This document shows, in pieces, positions 1 through 9,282 of a stretch of DNA of 64,000 bases. Within the stretch, counting starts at the first letter, position 1. Each line of letters begins with the position of its first letter. Origin of the DNA: Nitrospirillum viridazoti. Lineage in GTDB: Bacteria; Pseudomonadota; Alphaproteobacteria; Azospirillales; Azospirillaceae. The notes under the pieces were generated by a model. That model made no database searches. It was given only the letters and a program-made list of their open reading frames with translations, and was not told the DNA's origin. Where the stretch lies: assembly GCF_007827975.1 (NCBI RefSeq), contig NZ_VITT01000006.1; one strand, 5' to 3'. A program made the position numbers and the translations under genes.

Positions 1-1
1 T

Positions 2-29
2 CCCTTGTTCTAGACGCCCCTTGTCCTAG
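2..29. repeat. Imperfect 12-bp direct repeat at left edge
   Basis: The element CCCTTGTYCTAG occurs twice, at 2-13 and 18-29, 16 bases apart. It lies just beyond the 3' end of the minus-strand glycosyltransferase. It may continue off the left edge. No function can be assigned from two copies. Confidence 0.35.
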
Positions 30-53
30 CGGCCGGCCGGCGCGCCCGTGCCC

Positions 54-1424
54 TCATGGGAACAGCACGGCGCGGGCGACACGGTCCCAGGTGTAGGTTT
101 CCAGCACGTGGTTCTGGCCGCGGGCGCCCATAACGGCCAGGCGCTGCGGATCGGACACGGCGTGGATGATGAGATCGGCCAACACCTGGGGGTCGGCGCG
201 CGACGCCAGGAAGCCGTAGCGGCCGTCACCGGTGATCTCGGGCAGGCCGTTGCGGCGCAAGCCCAGCACGGGGGTGCGGGAGATCAGCGCCTCCAGGTAC
301 ACTTGGCCCCAGGGGTCGTTCAGCATGGGCTGCACCAGCAGGGAGGAGCGGCGGTACAGCTCCTGCAACTCTGCCCATGGCAAGGCGGACCGGAAGTCGA
401 TGGCCGGATGCTCCGGCACCCGATCACGCACCGAGGGGTCGGCCACGATGGTCAGGGTCAGGTCCGGCCGGCGCAGCACCGCCTGCTGGAAGGCCTCGAT
501 GACCAGCTCGCCACCCTTTTCCCGGAACAGATGCTTGCAGACGAACAGCAGCTTGGGCTTGGCGTAATCCTTGGGCCCGATGTAGGGCTTGATGTCGCCC
601 ATGCCCGAGCCCACCGCCGTCACCCGCGCCGCCGGCACGCCGTAATGGCTGATGATGTGGTCGCGCACATAGCGGCCGAAGGTGAAGATGTGGTCGACGC
701 AATGCAGCGACCGCCGCTCCAGCTCCTCATAGGCCTCCAGCGCGCGGGCGCTGTAGCCGGCAATGTCGGGGCGATGTTCCGCCGCCAGCGCCCAGGTGTG
801 ATCGCAATAAAGGTAGTGGTGGACACGGTGCGCCCGGTCGGCCATGGGATCGGCCGTGGCCTGCGCCTCCACCGCCGGCAGGTCGAGGGCGCCGGTGTGG
901 ATGATGTGGCGGGTGCCGCGCTCCGCCGCCTTGGCCGCCAGCTGGCGGGCCAGATGGCGCCGGGCCGGGGCCGCGCGGTACAGCTGCTCCGACGTCATGA
1001 GCCTGCCGTAGCCGCCCATCACATGGCGCGCGGCCAAGCCCATCTTGAAGGTCTTGGACAGGTGGGGGTGAAAGCCCTCCACCGTCACGCCCAGCTTTTC
1101 CAGGGCCACGCCCAGATTGCGGGGGGCACCCGACCATGTGCGGGGATGGGCGGGATCGCCGAAGACCGAGGTGATGGCCACGTGGTCAAAACGGCGCTCG
1201 CCCGCCTCACCCTCCGTGATGACCGGACGAGCGGGCGCCTCTTCCCCGGAAAACCCACCGAAAACCGGCGGCGGCTGCACGGGGCGCCCGGACGGATGCG
1301 ATTGGGTTTGGGGGGTGTGCACGGCCACGGCCTTGGTCACTCCGGTCGGTTGATCGGCGGCGGGATCGGGGGTGCCTGGAGACCCGTCCGGCGCCGCGGC
1401 GTTATGAACAGGCGGTTCGGGCAC
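54..1424 (-). CDS. Glycosyltransferase family 4 (GT-B fold)
   Basis: This 456-residue protein looks like a cytoplasmic GT-B glycosyltransferase that moves a sugar from an activated donor to a lipid-linked or polysaccharide acceptor. About 75 N-terminal residues are Pro/Ala-rich and probably disordered. The conserved part begins near FDHVAITSVFGDP. The C-terminal half carries the typical donor-site pattern: a strand around KPKLLFVCKHLFREKGGEL, then LLVQPMLNDPWGQVYLEAL with the family's E-x7-E-like region, then an NHVLETYTWDRVA tail common in family 4 enzymes. It is divergent from a second glycosyltransferase and near galE, so an exopolysaccharide or surface-glycan role is likely. Donor and acceptor cannot be told from sequence. 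The start could lie further in, because the N-terminus is low-complexity. Confidence 0.85.
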   Translation of the reverse strand: MPEPPVHNAAAPDGSPGTPDPAADQPTGVTKAVAVHTPQTQSHPSGRPVQPPPVFGGFSGEEAPARPVITEGEAGERRFDHVAITSVFGDPAHPRTWSGAPRNLGVALEKLGVTVEGFHPHLSKTFKMGLAARHVMGGYGRLMTSEQLYRAAPARRHLARQLAAKAAERGTRHIIHTGALDLPAVEAQATADPMADRAHRVHHYLYCDHTWALAAEHRPDIAGYSARALEAYEELERRSLHCVDHIFTFGRYVRDHIISHYGVPAARVTAVGSGMGDIKPYIGPKDYAKPKLLFVCKHLFREKGGELVIEAFQQAVLRRPDLTLTIVADPSVRDRVPEHPAIDFRSALPWAELQELYRRSSLLVQPMLNDPWGQVYLEALISRTPVLGLRRNGLPEITGDGRYGFLASRADPQVLADLIIHAVSDPQRLAVMGARGQNHVLETYTWDRVARAVLFP

Positions 1425-1656
1425 ATGAACCCGCTGATGTCGTGGTTGAAATCAAACAAGCCCGGCGTCAAACCCGCCAGTGACCAACCTGTGACCGGGG
1501 GTGCTTTATCTGCCCCATTTCAGTCACAGGGGCTACCCCAACGGAAAAAAGGCATATGCCCTTTAATGATAAGGCAGCCCTGTTTTGTCACAGCACGGAA
1601 AATCCGCCCAGGTCCATGATGAATTACTTCGCATTGGCCGCTAATGGGGACGCTCC
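1425..1656. promoter_or_regulatory. Divergent promoter region between two glycosyltransferase genes
   Basis: This 232-bp intergenic stretch must hold promoters for both divergent genes. It is visibly less GC-rich than the flanks. It contains several GTGAC/GTCAC elements (in AACCTGTGACCGG, TTTCAGTCACAGG and TTTTGTCACAGC) that could be half-sites for a shared regulator. I cannot name the factor and do not see a clean sigma-70 pair. Confidence 0.4.
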
Positions 1657-3051
1657 GTGCCGTCAAGAATTCCCAGTGCAGCATTGATGGACAATAGTCA
1701 GGCTGCCACCGCCGCCGTTTCACCCACCGACGCCGCCGCTGCGCCGCAGGGCGGCATGCCCGGCGGCGACGTCCTGGGCGATTGGATGGCCCAGCGCGTC
1801 GGCCCCGGCGCCCCTCCGGCGGACAAGGCCGGCGTGGTGTTCCTGACTCAGGACGTCACCGATGTCAGCACCATCAAACGGGTGCGGGAATTCCTGGACA
1901 ACGGCCTGCCCGTCCTGGTCCTGGGGTTTGAGCGCGAGCGGTACAACAGCGGCTATCGGCCGCCCTGGCCCCATGTGCTGCTGGGGCGGACCGTGGATGG
2001 CAAGTACGCCCATCGCCTACAGGCGCTGGCGGGCGCCCTGCGCGTCATCTTCCGCCACCGCCCGCGCCTGACCGAAGCCACCATCCTGTACGCCCGCAAC
2101 ATCGACCAGTTGCTGCTGGCCCTGGTCATGAAGCTGTTCATCAGCCGGCGGGCGGAGGTGGCCTACGAGGTGCTGGATATCCAGCCCATGTTCGTGGCCC
2201 ATGGCCTGCGCTCTTTCCTGCTGCGTCTGGTGGAACGCCTGTGCCTGACCCAGGTGAAGCTGCTGGTGCTGTCCTCCCCCGGCTTCCATCGGCATTATTA
2301 CGCGCCCACGCAGAAGTTCCGGGGCCCCTGGCTGCTGGTGGAGAACAAGCTGCCTCGTGTCGGCCTGCCGGAACGGCCGAAGCCCGCTGCCGCGGTGGCG
2401 TCCGAAGCCCAGCCCGCCGGGACCAAGCCCCTGATGCCGCCGCACCGTCCCTGGGTCATCGGCTATTTCGGCCTGATCCGGGGGGAGCAGACGGTGGACC
2501 TGATGCACCGCCTGGCCCAGCGCCTGCCCGACCGGCTGCAGATCCGTTTCCGCGGCGTGCTGACCACGGTGGATGAGAAGCGCTTCTTCAAGACGCTGGA
2601 GTCCTGCCCCAACATCGTTTACGGCGGTCGCTACGACCACCCGGGCGAATTGGCCGACATGTATGCCGGCGTGGATTTCGCCTGGGCGCTGGACCTGGAA
2701 AACACCGAGCACAATTCACGCTGGCTGCTGCCCAACCGCTTCTACGAGGCGGGCTATTTCGGCGTGCCCTGTCTCAGCGTCCAAGGGTTCGAGGTCGACC
2801 GCCTGGTGCGCCGACACGATGTGGGCTGGGGCTTCGAGCAACCGCTGGAAGAGACCATGGTCCGCTTCTTCCAGGAGTTGACGGTCGAGGAGTACGAACG
2901 CAAGCGGCAGCGCCTGCTGGCCCTGCCCGACGAGACCTTCGTCGCCGGTGAGGAGATCCGGGCCTTGTGCCGTTTTTTCGCCCGGCGGGCCGCGACCCCG
3001 ATGGAAAAGCCGCCGGTTGAGAAGGGGATGCAACCGCACCCCGCCTCCTGA
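1657..3051 (+). CDS. Glycosyltransferase, ExoL-like
   Basis: A 464-residue GT-B-type glycosyltransferase. The N-terminal half has a Rossmann-like start (VVFLTQDVTDVSTIKRV), and the middle contains VAYEVLDIQPMFV and LVLSSPGFHRHYY. A second domain begins near PWVIGYFGLIRGEQTVDLM. The segment NSRWLLPNRFYEAGYFGVPC occupies the usual donor-binding position. The layout resembles succinoglycan-type ExoL enzymes, but this is recognition from memory and the substrate is inferred. GTG at 1657 is chosen because GGGGA lies about 7 bases upstream; ATG at 1687 is the alternative. galE follows after 79 bp on the same strand, so the two may be co-transcribed. galE would supply UDP-galactose. Confidence 0.78.
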   Translation: MPSRIPSAALMDNSQAATAAVSPTDAAAAPQGGMPGGDVLGDWMAQRVGPGAPPADKAGVVFLTQDVTDVSTIKRVREFLDNGLPVLVLGFERERYNSGYRPPWPHVLLGRTVDGKYAHRLQALAGALRVIFRHRPRLTEATILYARNIDQLLLALVMKLFISRRAEVAYEVLDIQPMFVAHGLRSFLLRLVERLCLTQVKLLVLSSPGFHRHYYAPTQKFRGPWLLVENKLPRVGLPERPKPAAAVASEAQPAGTKPLMPPHRPWVIGYFGLIRGEQTVDLMHRLAQRLPDRLQIRFRGVLTTVDEKRFFKTLESCPNIVYGGRYDHPGELADMYAGVDFAWALDLENTEHNSRWLLPNRFYEAGYFGVPCLSVQGFEVDRLVRRHDVGWGFEQPLEETMVRFFQELTVEEYERKRQRLLALPDETFVAGEEIRALCRFFARRAATPMEKPPVEKGMQPHPAS

Positions 3052-3090
3052 CCCACCGCCCCCCGATTTATCGCGGACCCATCAAAAGCC

Positions 3091-3106
3091 CCCCGAGTTG
3101 TCGGGG
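3091..3106 (+). other. Small hairpin between glycosyltransferase and galE
   Basis: CCCCGA-GTTG-TCGGGG forms a 6-bp stem in the spacer before galE. There is no T-tract, so it is not a convincing terminator. It could attenuate read-through or stabilise the message. Confidence 0.35.
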
Positions 3107-3130
3107 AGAAGACTGTGAAGGGAATAGGCT

Positions 3131-4153
<1,023 letters not shown>

Positions 4154-4192
4154 CTCCAGCGGGGGGCAGCCGGAGCCATTACCGGAGGACGC

Positions 4193-4585
4193 TCACATAG
4201 TTTCGATGAAGCCGTCGCGCACCGTCACCGGCCAGGGGAGCAACCCCTGGCCGGGGCACGGACCCCCGACGCAGCGCCCGGTATCGATGTCGAACAGGGC
4301 GCTGTGCCAGCTGCAGCGGATGACGTCGCGACCGGTCAGATCCTGGGCGAGGTAGTCGTCCAGGGTGAAGGCCAGGGGCACGCCGGCATGAGGGCAGCGG
4401 TCGACATAACCGGTGACCGCCTCCGCCCGCCGCACCACGAAGCCGTGGAAGCGGTCGCCCTGGATCTCCAGCACGAAGTTGCGGGCGCTGAGCGGCGCCA
4501 GTTCCGCCATCGCGCACAAGCGCACCCCGGCCGGCGTCCGGGTCAGCCGCGGGCGGATGCCGCCCGGCGCGGGCGCGTCGCTCAA
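4193..4585 (-). CDS. Rieske [2Fe-2S] ferredoxin-like protein
   Basis: A 130-residue soluble Rieske protein. The two cluster-binding motifs are CPHAG and CSWHSALFDIDTG (Cys-x-His and Cys-x2-His). It resembles the stand-alone ferredoxin subunits of dioxygenases and NirD-type proteins, so it probably carries electrons for an oxygenase or reductase that is not adjacent. The frame opens with a TTG at 4583-4585 that overlaps the aminotransferase stop (TTGA), implying translational coupling. ATG at 4510 is a possible shorter start, but residues before it look coding (RPRLTRTPAGVRLCAM). It is probably the second gene of an operon with the aminotransferase. Confidence 0.8.
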   Translation of the reverse strand: MSDAPAPGGIRPRLTRTPAGVRLCAMAELAPLSARNFVLEIQGDRFHGFVVRRAEAVTGYVDRCPHAGVPLAFTLDDYLAQDLTGRDVIRCSWHSALFDIDTGRCVGGPCPGQGLLPWPVTVRDGFIETM

Positions 4586-5781
4586 CGGACGGCCCGCAGG
4601 GCGTCGATGAACTGCGGCACGGTGGCCAGCGTCAGGCCGGCCAGGTTGGCGCGACCATTGCCCACCATGTAGACGGCATGGTCGCGCCGCAGCAGGCCCA
4701 CCTGCTCCGGCGACAGGGGCAGCAGCGAGAACATGCCCCGCTGGTGCCCCAACGGGGCCAGCCAGGCGTCACCGGCGGCCAAGGCCTGGCGCACCTGGTT
4801 GATGCGGGTGCGCATGGCGTCCAGTTCCGCCCGCCACTCGGCGGTCAGGCCGGCGTCATCCAGGATGACACGCACCAGGGCGCCACCGTGGTCGGGCGGC
4901 ATGGACCAGTTGACGCGGGCCAGCAGCAGGATGTTGGAACGCATCAGCGCGGTGCGCGCGGGCGTGCCGCCCTTGGCGTAGAGGGCGCCCACGCGTTCCC
5001 GGTAAAGCCCGAAATTCTTGTCGCAGGAATAGGCCACCAGGGCGTCCGGGGCGGCGTCCAATACCAGGCGGGCGCCGGCGGCATCCTCTTCCAGCCCGTC
5101 GCCCAGGCCCTGGTAGGCGAGATCGATGAGGGGGATCAGGCCGCGCTCGGCCACCACCTCGGCCACCGCCCGCCACTGGGCCTGGTCAAGGTCGGCACCG
5201 ACGGGGTTGTGGCAGCAGCCGTGCAGCAGCACCACGTCGCCGGCGTCAGCACCCTTCAGGGCCGACATCATCTCATCGAACAGGATGGTCTGCGTCGCCT
5301 GGTCGTAATAGCGGTACGTGGCCACGGTCAGCCCGGCGGAGGTCATGATGGGCGCGTGATTGGGCCAGGTGGGCGTGCCCAGCCAGACCTTGGCCCCAGG
5401 CCGCTTGGCATTCTTCTGGGCGGCGTTCACCAGTTCCGCCGCCAGGCGCAGGGCGCCGGTACCACCGGGCGTCTGCACCCCCACCATCGTGTCGGCCGGC
5501 ATGGCCCTGCCGAAGCCGAAGACGATGGGCTGCAGCAGCTCGGTATAGCGGATGTCCCCCTCGGGCCCCAGGTAGCTCTTGCTGCCCTGCGTCTCCAGCA
5601 ACCGGCCCTCGGCCGCCTTGACGGCGCGCATCACCGGCGTGGCACCCGTGTCGTCGCGATAGACGCCCACGCCCAGGTCCAGCTTCTTGGGCCGCGGATC
5701 GTCGCGGTACAGGGCAATCAGGGACAACAGGACATCGGCGGGCTGCGGCGTCAGCGCGTCGAAAGGCGTCGGGGCGGACAT
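4582..5781 (-). CDS. Aromatic/aspartate-type aminotransferase (class I, PLP)
   Basis: A 399-residue class I aminotransferase of the AspC/TyrB type, homodimeric and cytoplasmic. Visible motifs are LDLGVGVYRDDTGATPVM near the N-terminus, GTGALRLAAE, the substrate segment GCCHNPVGADL, the pyridoxal-binding lysine in VAYSCDKNFGLYRERVGAL, and the C-terminal arginine region GRANLAGLT. ATG at 5781 gives a family-typical N-terminus (MSAPTPFDALTPQPADV); the open frame extends further upstream but is not coding-like there. Being next to homogentisate catabolism and divergent from an Lrp-type regulator, it probably transaminates tyrosine or phenylalanine. Aspartate activity is equally possible. Confidence 0.88.
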   Translation of the reverse strand: MSAPTPFDALTPQPADVLLSLIALYRDDPRPKKLDLGVGVYRDDTGATPVMRAVKAAEGRLLETQGSKSYLGPEGDIRYTELLQPIVFGFGRAMPADTMVGVQTPGGTGALRLAAELVNAAQKNAKRPGAKVWLGTPTWPNHAPIMTSAGLTVATYRYYDQATQTILFDEMMSALKGADAGDVVLLHGCCHNPVGADLDQAQWRAVAEVVAERGLIPLIDLAYQGLGDGLEEDAAGARLVLDAAPDALVAYSCDKNFGLYRERVGALYAKGGTPARTALMRSNILLLARVNWSMPPDHGGALVRVILDDAGLTAEWRAELDAMRTRINQVRQALAAGDAWLAPLGHQRGMFSLLPLSPEQVGLLRRDHAVYMVGNGRANLAGLTLATVPQFIDALRAVR

Positions 5782-5936
5782 CGTGGAGACTCCCTTATGG
5801 GCGGGGCTGGGTCCGCCCCCAGCGGCGGCACCCCTATCGTTGCTGAATGATTTTATGCGAAACTTGTGACAATGTCTTTTCATTGACGCGCTGTGGGAAC
5901 CCAATATGGGAAGCGCATTTCGCCGGATTGGGAAAA
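5782..5936. promoter_or_regulatory. Divergent control region, aminotransferase / Lrp-type regulator
   Basis: This 155-bp AT-rich intergenic region between divergent genes contains TTTTATGCGAAACTTGTGAC and TGTCTTTTCATTGACGCGC. Lrp/AsnC proteins usually bind degenerate AT-rich sites beside their own gene. The arrangement suggests the regulator controls both itself and the aminotransferase. Exact sites cannot be defined by eye. Confidence 0.45.
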
Positions 5937-6407
5937 ATGAAAGAGATTGATCAGTTCGATGAAATCGACCACCGCATCCTGCGCGCCCTGCAACGCGATG
6001 CCAGCCTGAGCCATGCCGCCCTGGCGGAGGAGGTGGGCGCCTCCCCGGCCTCATGCTGGCGGCGCATCAAGGCGCTGGAGGGGGCCGGCATCCTGGGCGC
6101 CGCCGTTCGCCTGGTCGACGCCGCCAAAGTGGGCCGGGGCGTCAGCGTCATGTGCCAACTGCGCATGAAAAGCCACGCCACCAAGGACAGGCAGGAATTC
6201 GAGGCCTTCATCCAGACACGCGGCGAGATCATGGACTGCCACAGCATGTCGGGCGAATGGGATTATCTGATGCGGGTGGTGGTGGCCGACGTCGCCAGCT
6301 ACGAGCGCTTCCTGATGCGCGAGCTGCTGGCCCACCCGGCCGTGGCCGCCGCCGCCTCGCACTTCGCGCTCAGCCAGGTGAAATACACCACCGCCCTGCC
6401 GATCTGA
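5937..6407 (+). CDS. Lrp/AsnC family transcriptional regulator
   Basis: A 156-residue regulator. An N-terminal winged helix-turn-helix starts at DEIDHRILRALQRDASLSHA and continues through VGASPASCWRRIKALEGAG. A C-terminal RAM ligand-binding domain follows (MDCHSMSGEWDYLMRVVV, then a strand ending SHFALSQVKYTTALPI). ATG at 5937 is preferred because the protein then begins in the normal Lrp place; the open frame extends 30 codons further upstream. It is divergent from the aminotransferase, so it probably senses an amino acid such as tyrosine or phenylalanine. The ligand is inferred only from context. Confidence 0.9.
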   Translation: MKEIDQFDEIDHRILRALQRDASLSHAALAEEVGASPASCWRRIKALEGAGILGAAVRLVDAAKVGRGVSVMCQLRMKSHATKDRQEFEAFIQTRGEIMDCHSMSGEWDYLMRVVVADVASYERFLMRELLAHPAVAAAASHFALSQVKYTTALPI

Positions 6408-6560
6408 TCTTTTCCGTTTCCGGTGATTTCCTTTCACCGATGGTATGTGGATCGCGAAACCTTTTCAGGCCTGCCGGGTTCCGCCAGCGCGATTGAAAGG
6501 CTTTCACGGAAGCCGGCGGATAACCTGGATCGGAGCCCGGAACCGGCGGCGTTTATCCAT

Positions 6561-6591
6561 TTGACAAGCGGCGGACATCGCCCCTTATATC
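6561..6591 (+). promoter_or_regulatory. Sigma-70-type promoter of the hmgA operon
   Basis: A perfect TTGACA is at 6561-6566, with TATATC at 6586-6591 (or TTATAT at 6585) as the -10, giving an 18-19-bp spacing. This is unusually consensus-like for GC-rich DNA and lies about 40 bp upstream of the hmgA start. Confidence 0.6.
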
Positions 6592-6608
6592 GTTTCAAAT
6601 GAAACGAT
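6589..6608. promoter_or_regulatory. Perfect 9-bp inverted repeat operator before hmgA
   Basis: ATCGTTTCA (6589-6597), a 2-bp spacer, then TGAAACGAT (6600-6608). It overlaps the end of the -10 and the expected transcription start, where a repressor would block initiation. The size and symmetry fit a dimeric MarR-type repressor such as those controlling homogentisate genes in alphaproteobacteria. The regulator itself is not in this window, so its identity is inferred. Confidence 0.65.
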
Positions 6609-6626
6609 CTGGTGGAGGCAGCGGCC

Positions 6627-7946
6627 ATGACCCAGGACAGCATCCGAGACAACACGCCCTTTGACATGATGAGCGGCTTCGGTAACAGCTTTGCGACCGA
6701 GGCGGTGCCCGGCGCCCTGCCCGTGGGCCGCAACTCGCCGCAGAAGGTGCCCTTCGGCCTGTATGCCGAGCAGTTGTCGGGCAGCGCCTTCACCGCCCCC
6801 CGCAATGAGAACCGCCGGTCCTGGCTGTACCGCCTGCGCCCCACCGCCAGCCATGCGCCCTTCACGGCATATGGGCGGGCCAGCCTGCTGCGGTCCGGCC
6901 CGTTCGATGAGGTGCCGCCCACGCCCAATCGCCTGCGCTGGGATCCCCTGCCCATGCCCGACGCGCCGACCGACTTCGTCGACGGGCTGGTGAGCTATGG
7001 CGGCAACGGCGACGTGGGCACCAACAACGGCATCGCCATCCACCTCTACGCCGCCAACCAGCCCATGACGGCAAGGGTATTTTACAATGCGGATGGCGAA
7101 CTGCTGCTGGTGCCGCAGCTGGGCCGCCTGCGCCTGGAGACGGAGCTGGGCCGGCTGGAGGTGGCGCCGGGCGAAATCGCCGTGGTGCCGCGCGGCGTGC
7201 GTTTCCGCGTCCTGCTGCCGGACGGCACCGCCCGGGGCTATGTCTGCGAGAATTACGGCGCGCCGTTCAAGCTGCCCGACCTGGGCCCCATCGGGGCCAA
7301 CGGCCTGGCCAACCCGCGCGACTTCCTGACCCCCGTCGCCTGGTTCGAGAACGTGAATGAGGCGACCGAAGTGGTGCAGAAATTCCAGGGCCGCCTGTGG
7401 GCCACCACCCTGGACCACAGCCCGCTGGACGTGGTGGCCTGGCACGGCAACCTGGCGCCCCACAAGTACGACCTGGCGCGGTTCAACACCATCAACACCG
7501 TGTCCTACGACCATCCGGATCCGTCGATCTTCACGGTGCTGACGGCGCCATCGGAAATCGCCGGCACGGCGAATTGCGACTTCGTCATCTTTCCGCCGCG
7601 CTGGATGGTGGCGGAGGACACCTTCCGGCCGCCATGGTTCCACCGCAACGTCATGAATGAGTTCATGGGCCTGATCCATGGCCAGTATGACGCCAAGGCC
7701 GGCGGCTTCGCGCCCGGCGGCGCCTCGCTGCACAATTGCATGAGCGGCCACGGCCCCGACCGCACCAGTTACGAGCGCGCGGTGGCGGCGGACCTGAAGC
7801 CGCATAAGATCGAGAACACCATGGCCTTCATGTTCGAAAGCCGCTGGGTCATCCGACCCACCCGTTTCGCCACCGAGACCCCGCTGATGCAGTTGGACTA
7901 TGATGACTGCTGGGCGGGCTTCACCAAGGCCGAGCTGCCGCGATGA
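6627..7946 (+). CDS. hmgA: Homogentisate 1,2-dioxygenase
   Basis: A 439-residue non-haem Fe(II) dioxygenase that opens the ring of homogentisate to maleylacetoacetate in tyrosine/phenylalanine breakdown. Family landmarks are SGFGNSFATEAVPGALP at the N-terminus, the histidine-rich iron region GLIHGQYDAKAGGF followed by ASLHNCMSGHGPD, and VIFPPRWMVAEDTFRPPWFH. ATG at 6627 is chosen because GGTGGAGG lies 8 bases upstream; the open frame starts slightly earlier. Its ATGA overlap with the next gene indicates translational coupling. The upstream promoter and palindrome indicate repression when the pathway is not needed. Confidence 0.96.
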   Translation: MTQDSIRDNTPFDMMSGFGNSFATEAVPGALPVGRNSPQKVPFGLYAEQLSGSAFTAPRNENRRSWLYRLRPTASHAPFTAYGRASLLRSGPFDEVPPTPNRLRWDPLPMPDAPTDFVDGLVSYGGNGDVGTNNGIAIHLYAANQPMTARVFYNADGELLLVPQLGRLRLETELGRLEVAPGEIAVVPRGVRFRVLLPDGTARGYVCENYGAPFKLPDLGPIGANGLANPRDFLTPVAWFENVNEATEVVQKFQGRLWATTLDHSPLDVVAWHGNLAPHKYDLARFNTINTVSYDHPDPSIFTVLTAPSEIAGTANCDFVIFPPRWMVAEDTFRPPWFHRNVMNEFMGLIHGQYDAKAGGFAPGGASLHNCMSGHGPDRTSYERAVAADLKPHKIENTMAFMFESRWVIRPTRFATETPLMQLDYDDCWAGFTKAELPR

Positions 7947-9262
7947 ACATTCCCCTGATCGATGAAACGCACAACCCGGCCCTGACCAGCTGGGTCAGCA
8001 GCGCCAACGGCCACGCCGACTTCCCCATCCAGAACCTGCCCCTGGGCGTGTTCAGCACCCGGAACGAGGCGCCGCGCGGCGGTGTCGCCATCGGCGACTG
8101 GGTGCTGGATCTGGCCAAGGCCGGCCGGTCCGGCCTGCTGACGGGCGACGCGCTGGACGCCGCCATCGCCGCCAGCGGGGGCACGCTGAACCCGCTGCTG
8201 GCCCTGGGGGCCGGCCCGCGCCGGGCCCTGCGCCGCCGGCTGTCACAGCTGCTGGCCACCGGCAGCGATGATCAGGGCATTGTGGAAGGCCTGCTTTACC
8301 ACGCGGCGGATTGCACGCTGCATCTACCCACGGCCATCGGCGGCTACACCGACTTCTACGCCGGCATCCACCACGCGCTGAACGTCGGCCGGCAGTTCCG
8401 CCCGGACAACCCGCTGCTGCCCAACTACAAGCATGTGCCCATCGGCTACCACGGCCGCGCCTCGTCCGTGCGCGTGACCGGGGCGGAGGTGCGCCGGCCC
8501 AATGGGCAGCGCAAGGCCCCCGATGCCGAGGCGCCGACCTTCGGCCCCAGCCAGCGCCTGGACCTGGAGCTGGAGCTGGGCATCTGGATCGGCCCGGGCA
8601 ATGAGCTGGGCACGCCCATCGCCATCGGCGAGGCCGACAGCCACATCGCCGGCCTGTGCCTGCTGAACGACTGGTCGGCCCGCGACCTGCAGGCCTGGGA
8701 ATACCAGCCGCTGGGCCCCTTCCTGGCCAAGAACTTCCTGACCACCGTATCGCCCTGGATCATCACGGCGGAGGCGCTGGCTCCCTTCCGCACCCGGCAG
8801 CCGGCTCGGGCCACCGATGATCCCAAGCCCCTGCCCTATCTGTGGGATGAAACGGACCAGGAGCGCGGCGCCTATGGCATCGAGCTGTCGGTGCTGATCC
8901 GCACGCCCAAGATGCGCGAGGACAAGCAGGCCCCGCACCGCCTGGGCACCGGCCCCGCCACCAACCTTTATTGGACGGCGGCGCAGCTGGTGGCGCACCA
9001 CACCTGCAACGGCTGCGACCTGAACCCCGGCGACCTGCTGGGCACCGGCACCATCTCCACCCCCGACGACAGCGGCGTGGGCAGCCTGCTGGAGTTGACG
9101 CGGGGCGGCAAGGCGCCCATCACCCTGCCCAACGGCGAGACGCGCACCTTCCTGGCCGACGGCGATGAGCTGATCCTGGCCGGCCGCGCCGTGGCTGACG
9201 GCTATGTCTCCATCGGCTTCGGCGACTGCCGGGGCCAGGTGACGCCCGCGCTGAACGTCTGA
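7943..9262 (+). CDS. fahA: Fumarylacetoacetase
   Basis: A 439-residue fumarylacetoacetate hydrolase, the last step of homogentisate catabolism, which gives fumarate and acetoacetate. The N-terminal SH3-like domain (FPIQNLPLGVFS) and the catalytic C-terminal FAH domain are both present. Key segments are DFYAGIHHALNVG, GYHGRASSVRVTG, the metal-binding acidic run LDLELELGIWIG and LLNDWSARDLQAWEYQPLG. Length matches the long eukaryotic-type FAH rather than short FAH-family proteins. The ATGA overlap with hmgA makes one operon. The isomerase (maleylacetoacetate isomerase) is not recognised in the window unless the distant glutathione transferase serves. Confidence 0.95.
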   Translation: MNIPLIDETHNPALTSWVSSANGHADFPIQNLPLGVFSTRNEAPRGGVAIGDWVLDLAKAGRSGLLTGDALDAAIAASGGTLNPLLALGAGPRRALRRRLSQLLATGSDDQGIVEGLLYHAADCTLHLPTAIGGYTDFYAGIHHALNVGRQFRPDNPLLPNYKHVPIGYHGRASSVRVTGAEVRRPNGQRKAPDAEAPTFGPSQRLDLELELGIWIGPGNELGTPIAIGEADSHIAGLCLLNDWSARDLQAWEYQPLGPFLAKNFLTTVSPWIITAEALAPFRTRQPARATDDPKPLPYLWDETDQERGAYGIELSVLIRTPKMREDKQAPHRLGTGPATNLYWTAAQLVAHHTCNGCDLNPGDLLGTGTISTPDDSGVGSLLELTRGGKAPITLPNGETRTFLADGDELILAGRAVADGYVSIGFGDCRGQVTPALNV

Positions 9263-9282
9263 GAAACGAAGAGGGGATTATC

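Noticed and set aside
48..1619. Long plus-strand open frame opposite the first glycosyltransferase
   Set aside because: Its translation is His/Gln/Arg/Gly-rich with no domain, typical of the antisense frame of a GC-rich gene; the minus strand encodes a clear glycosyltransferase.
6421..6439. CGGTGA-N7-TCACCG hairpin after the Lrp-type gene
   Set aside because: The 6-bp stem lacks a T-tract and lies in a mixed-composition spacer; too weak to call a terminator or operator.
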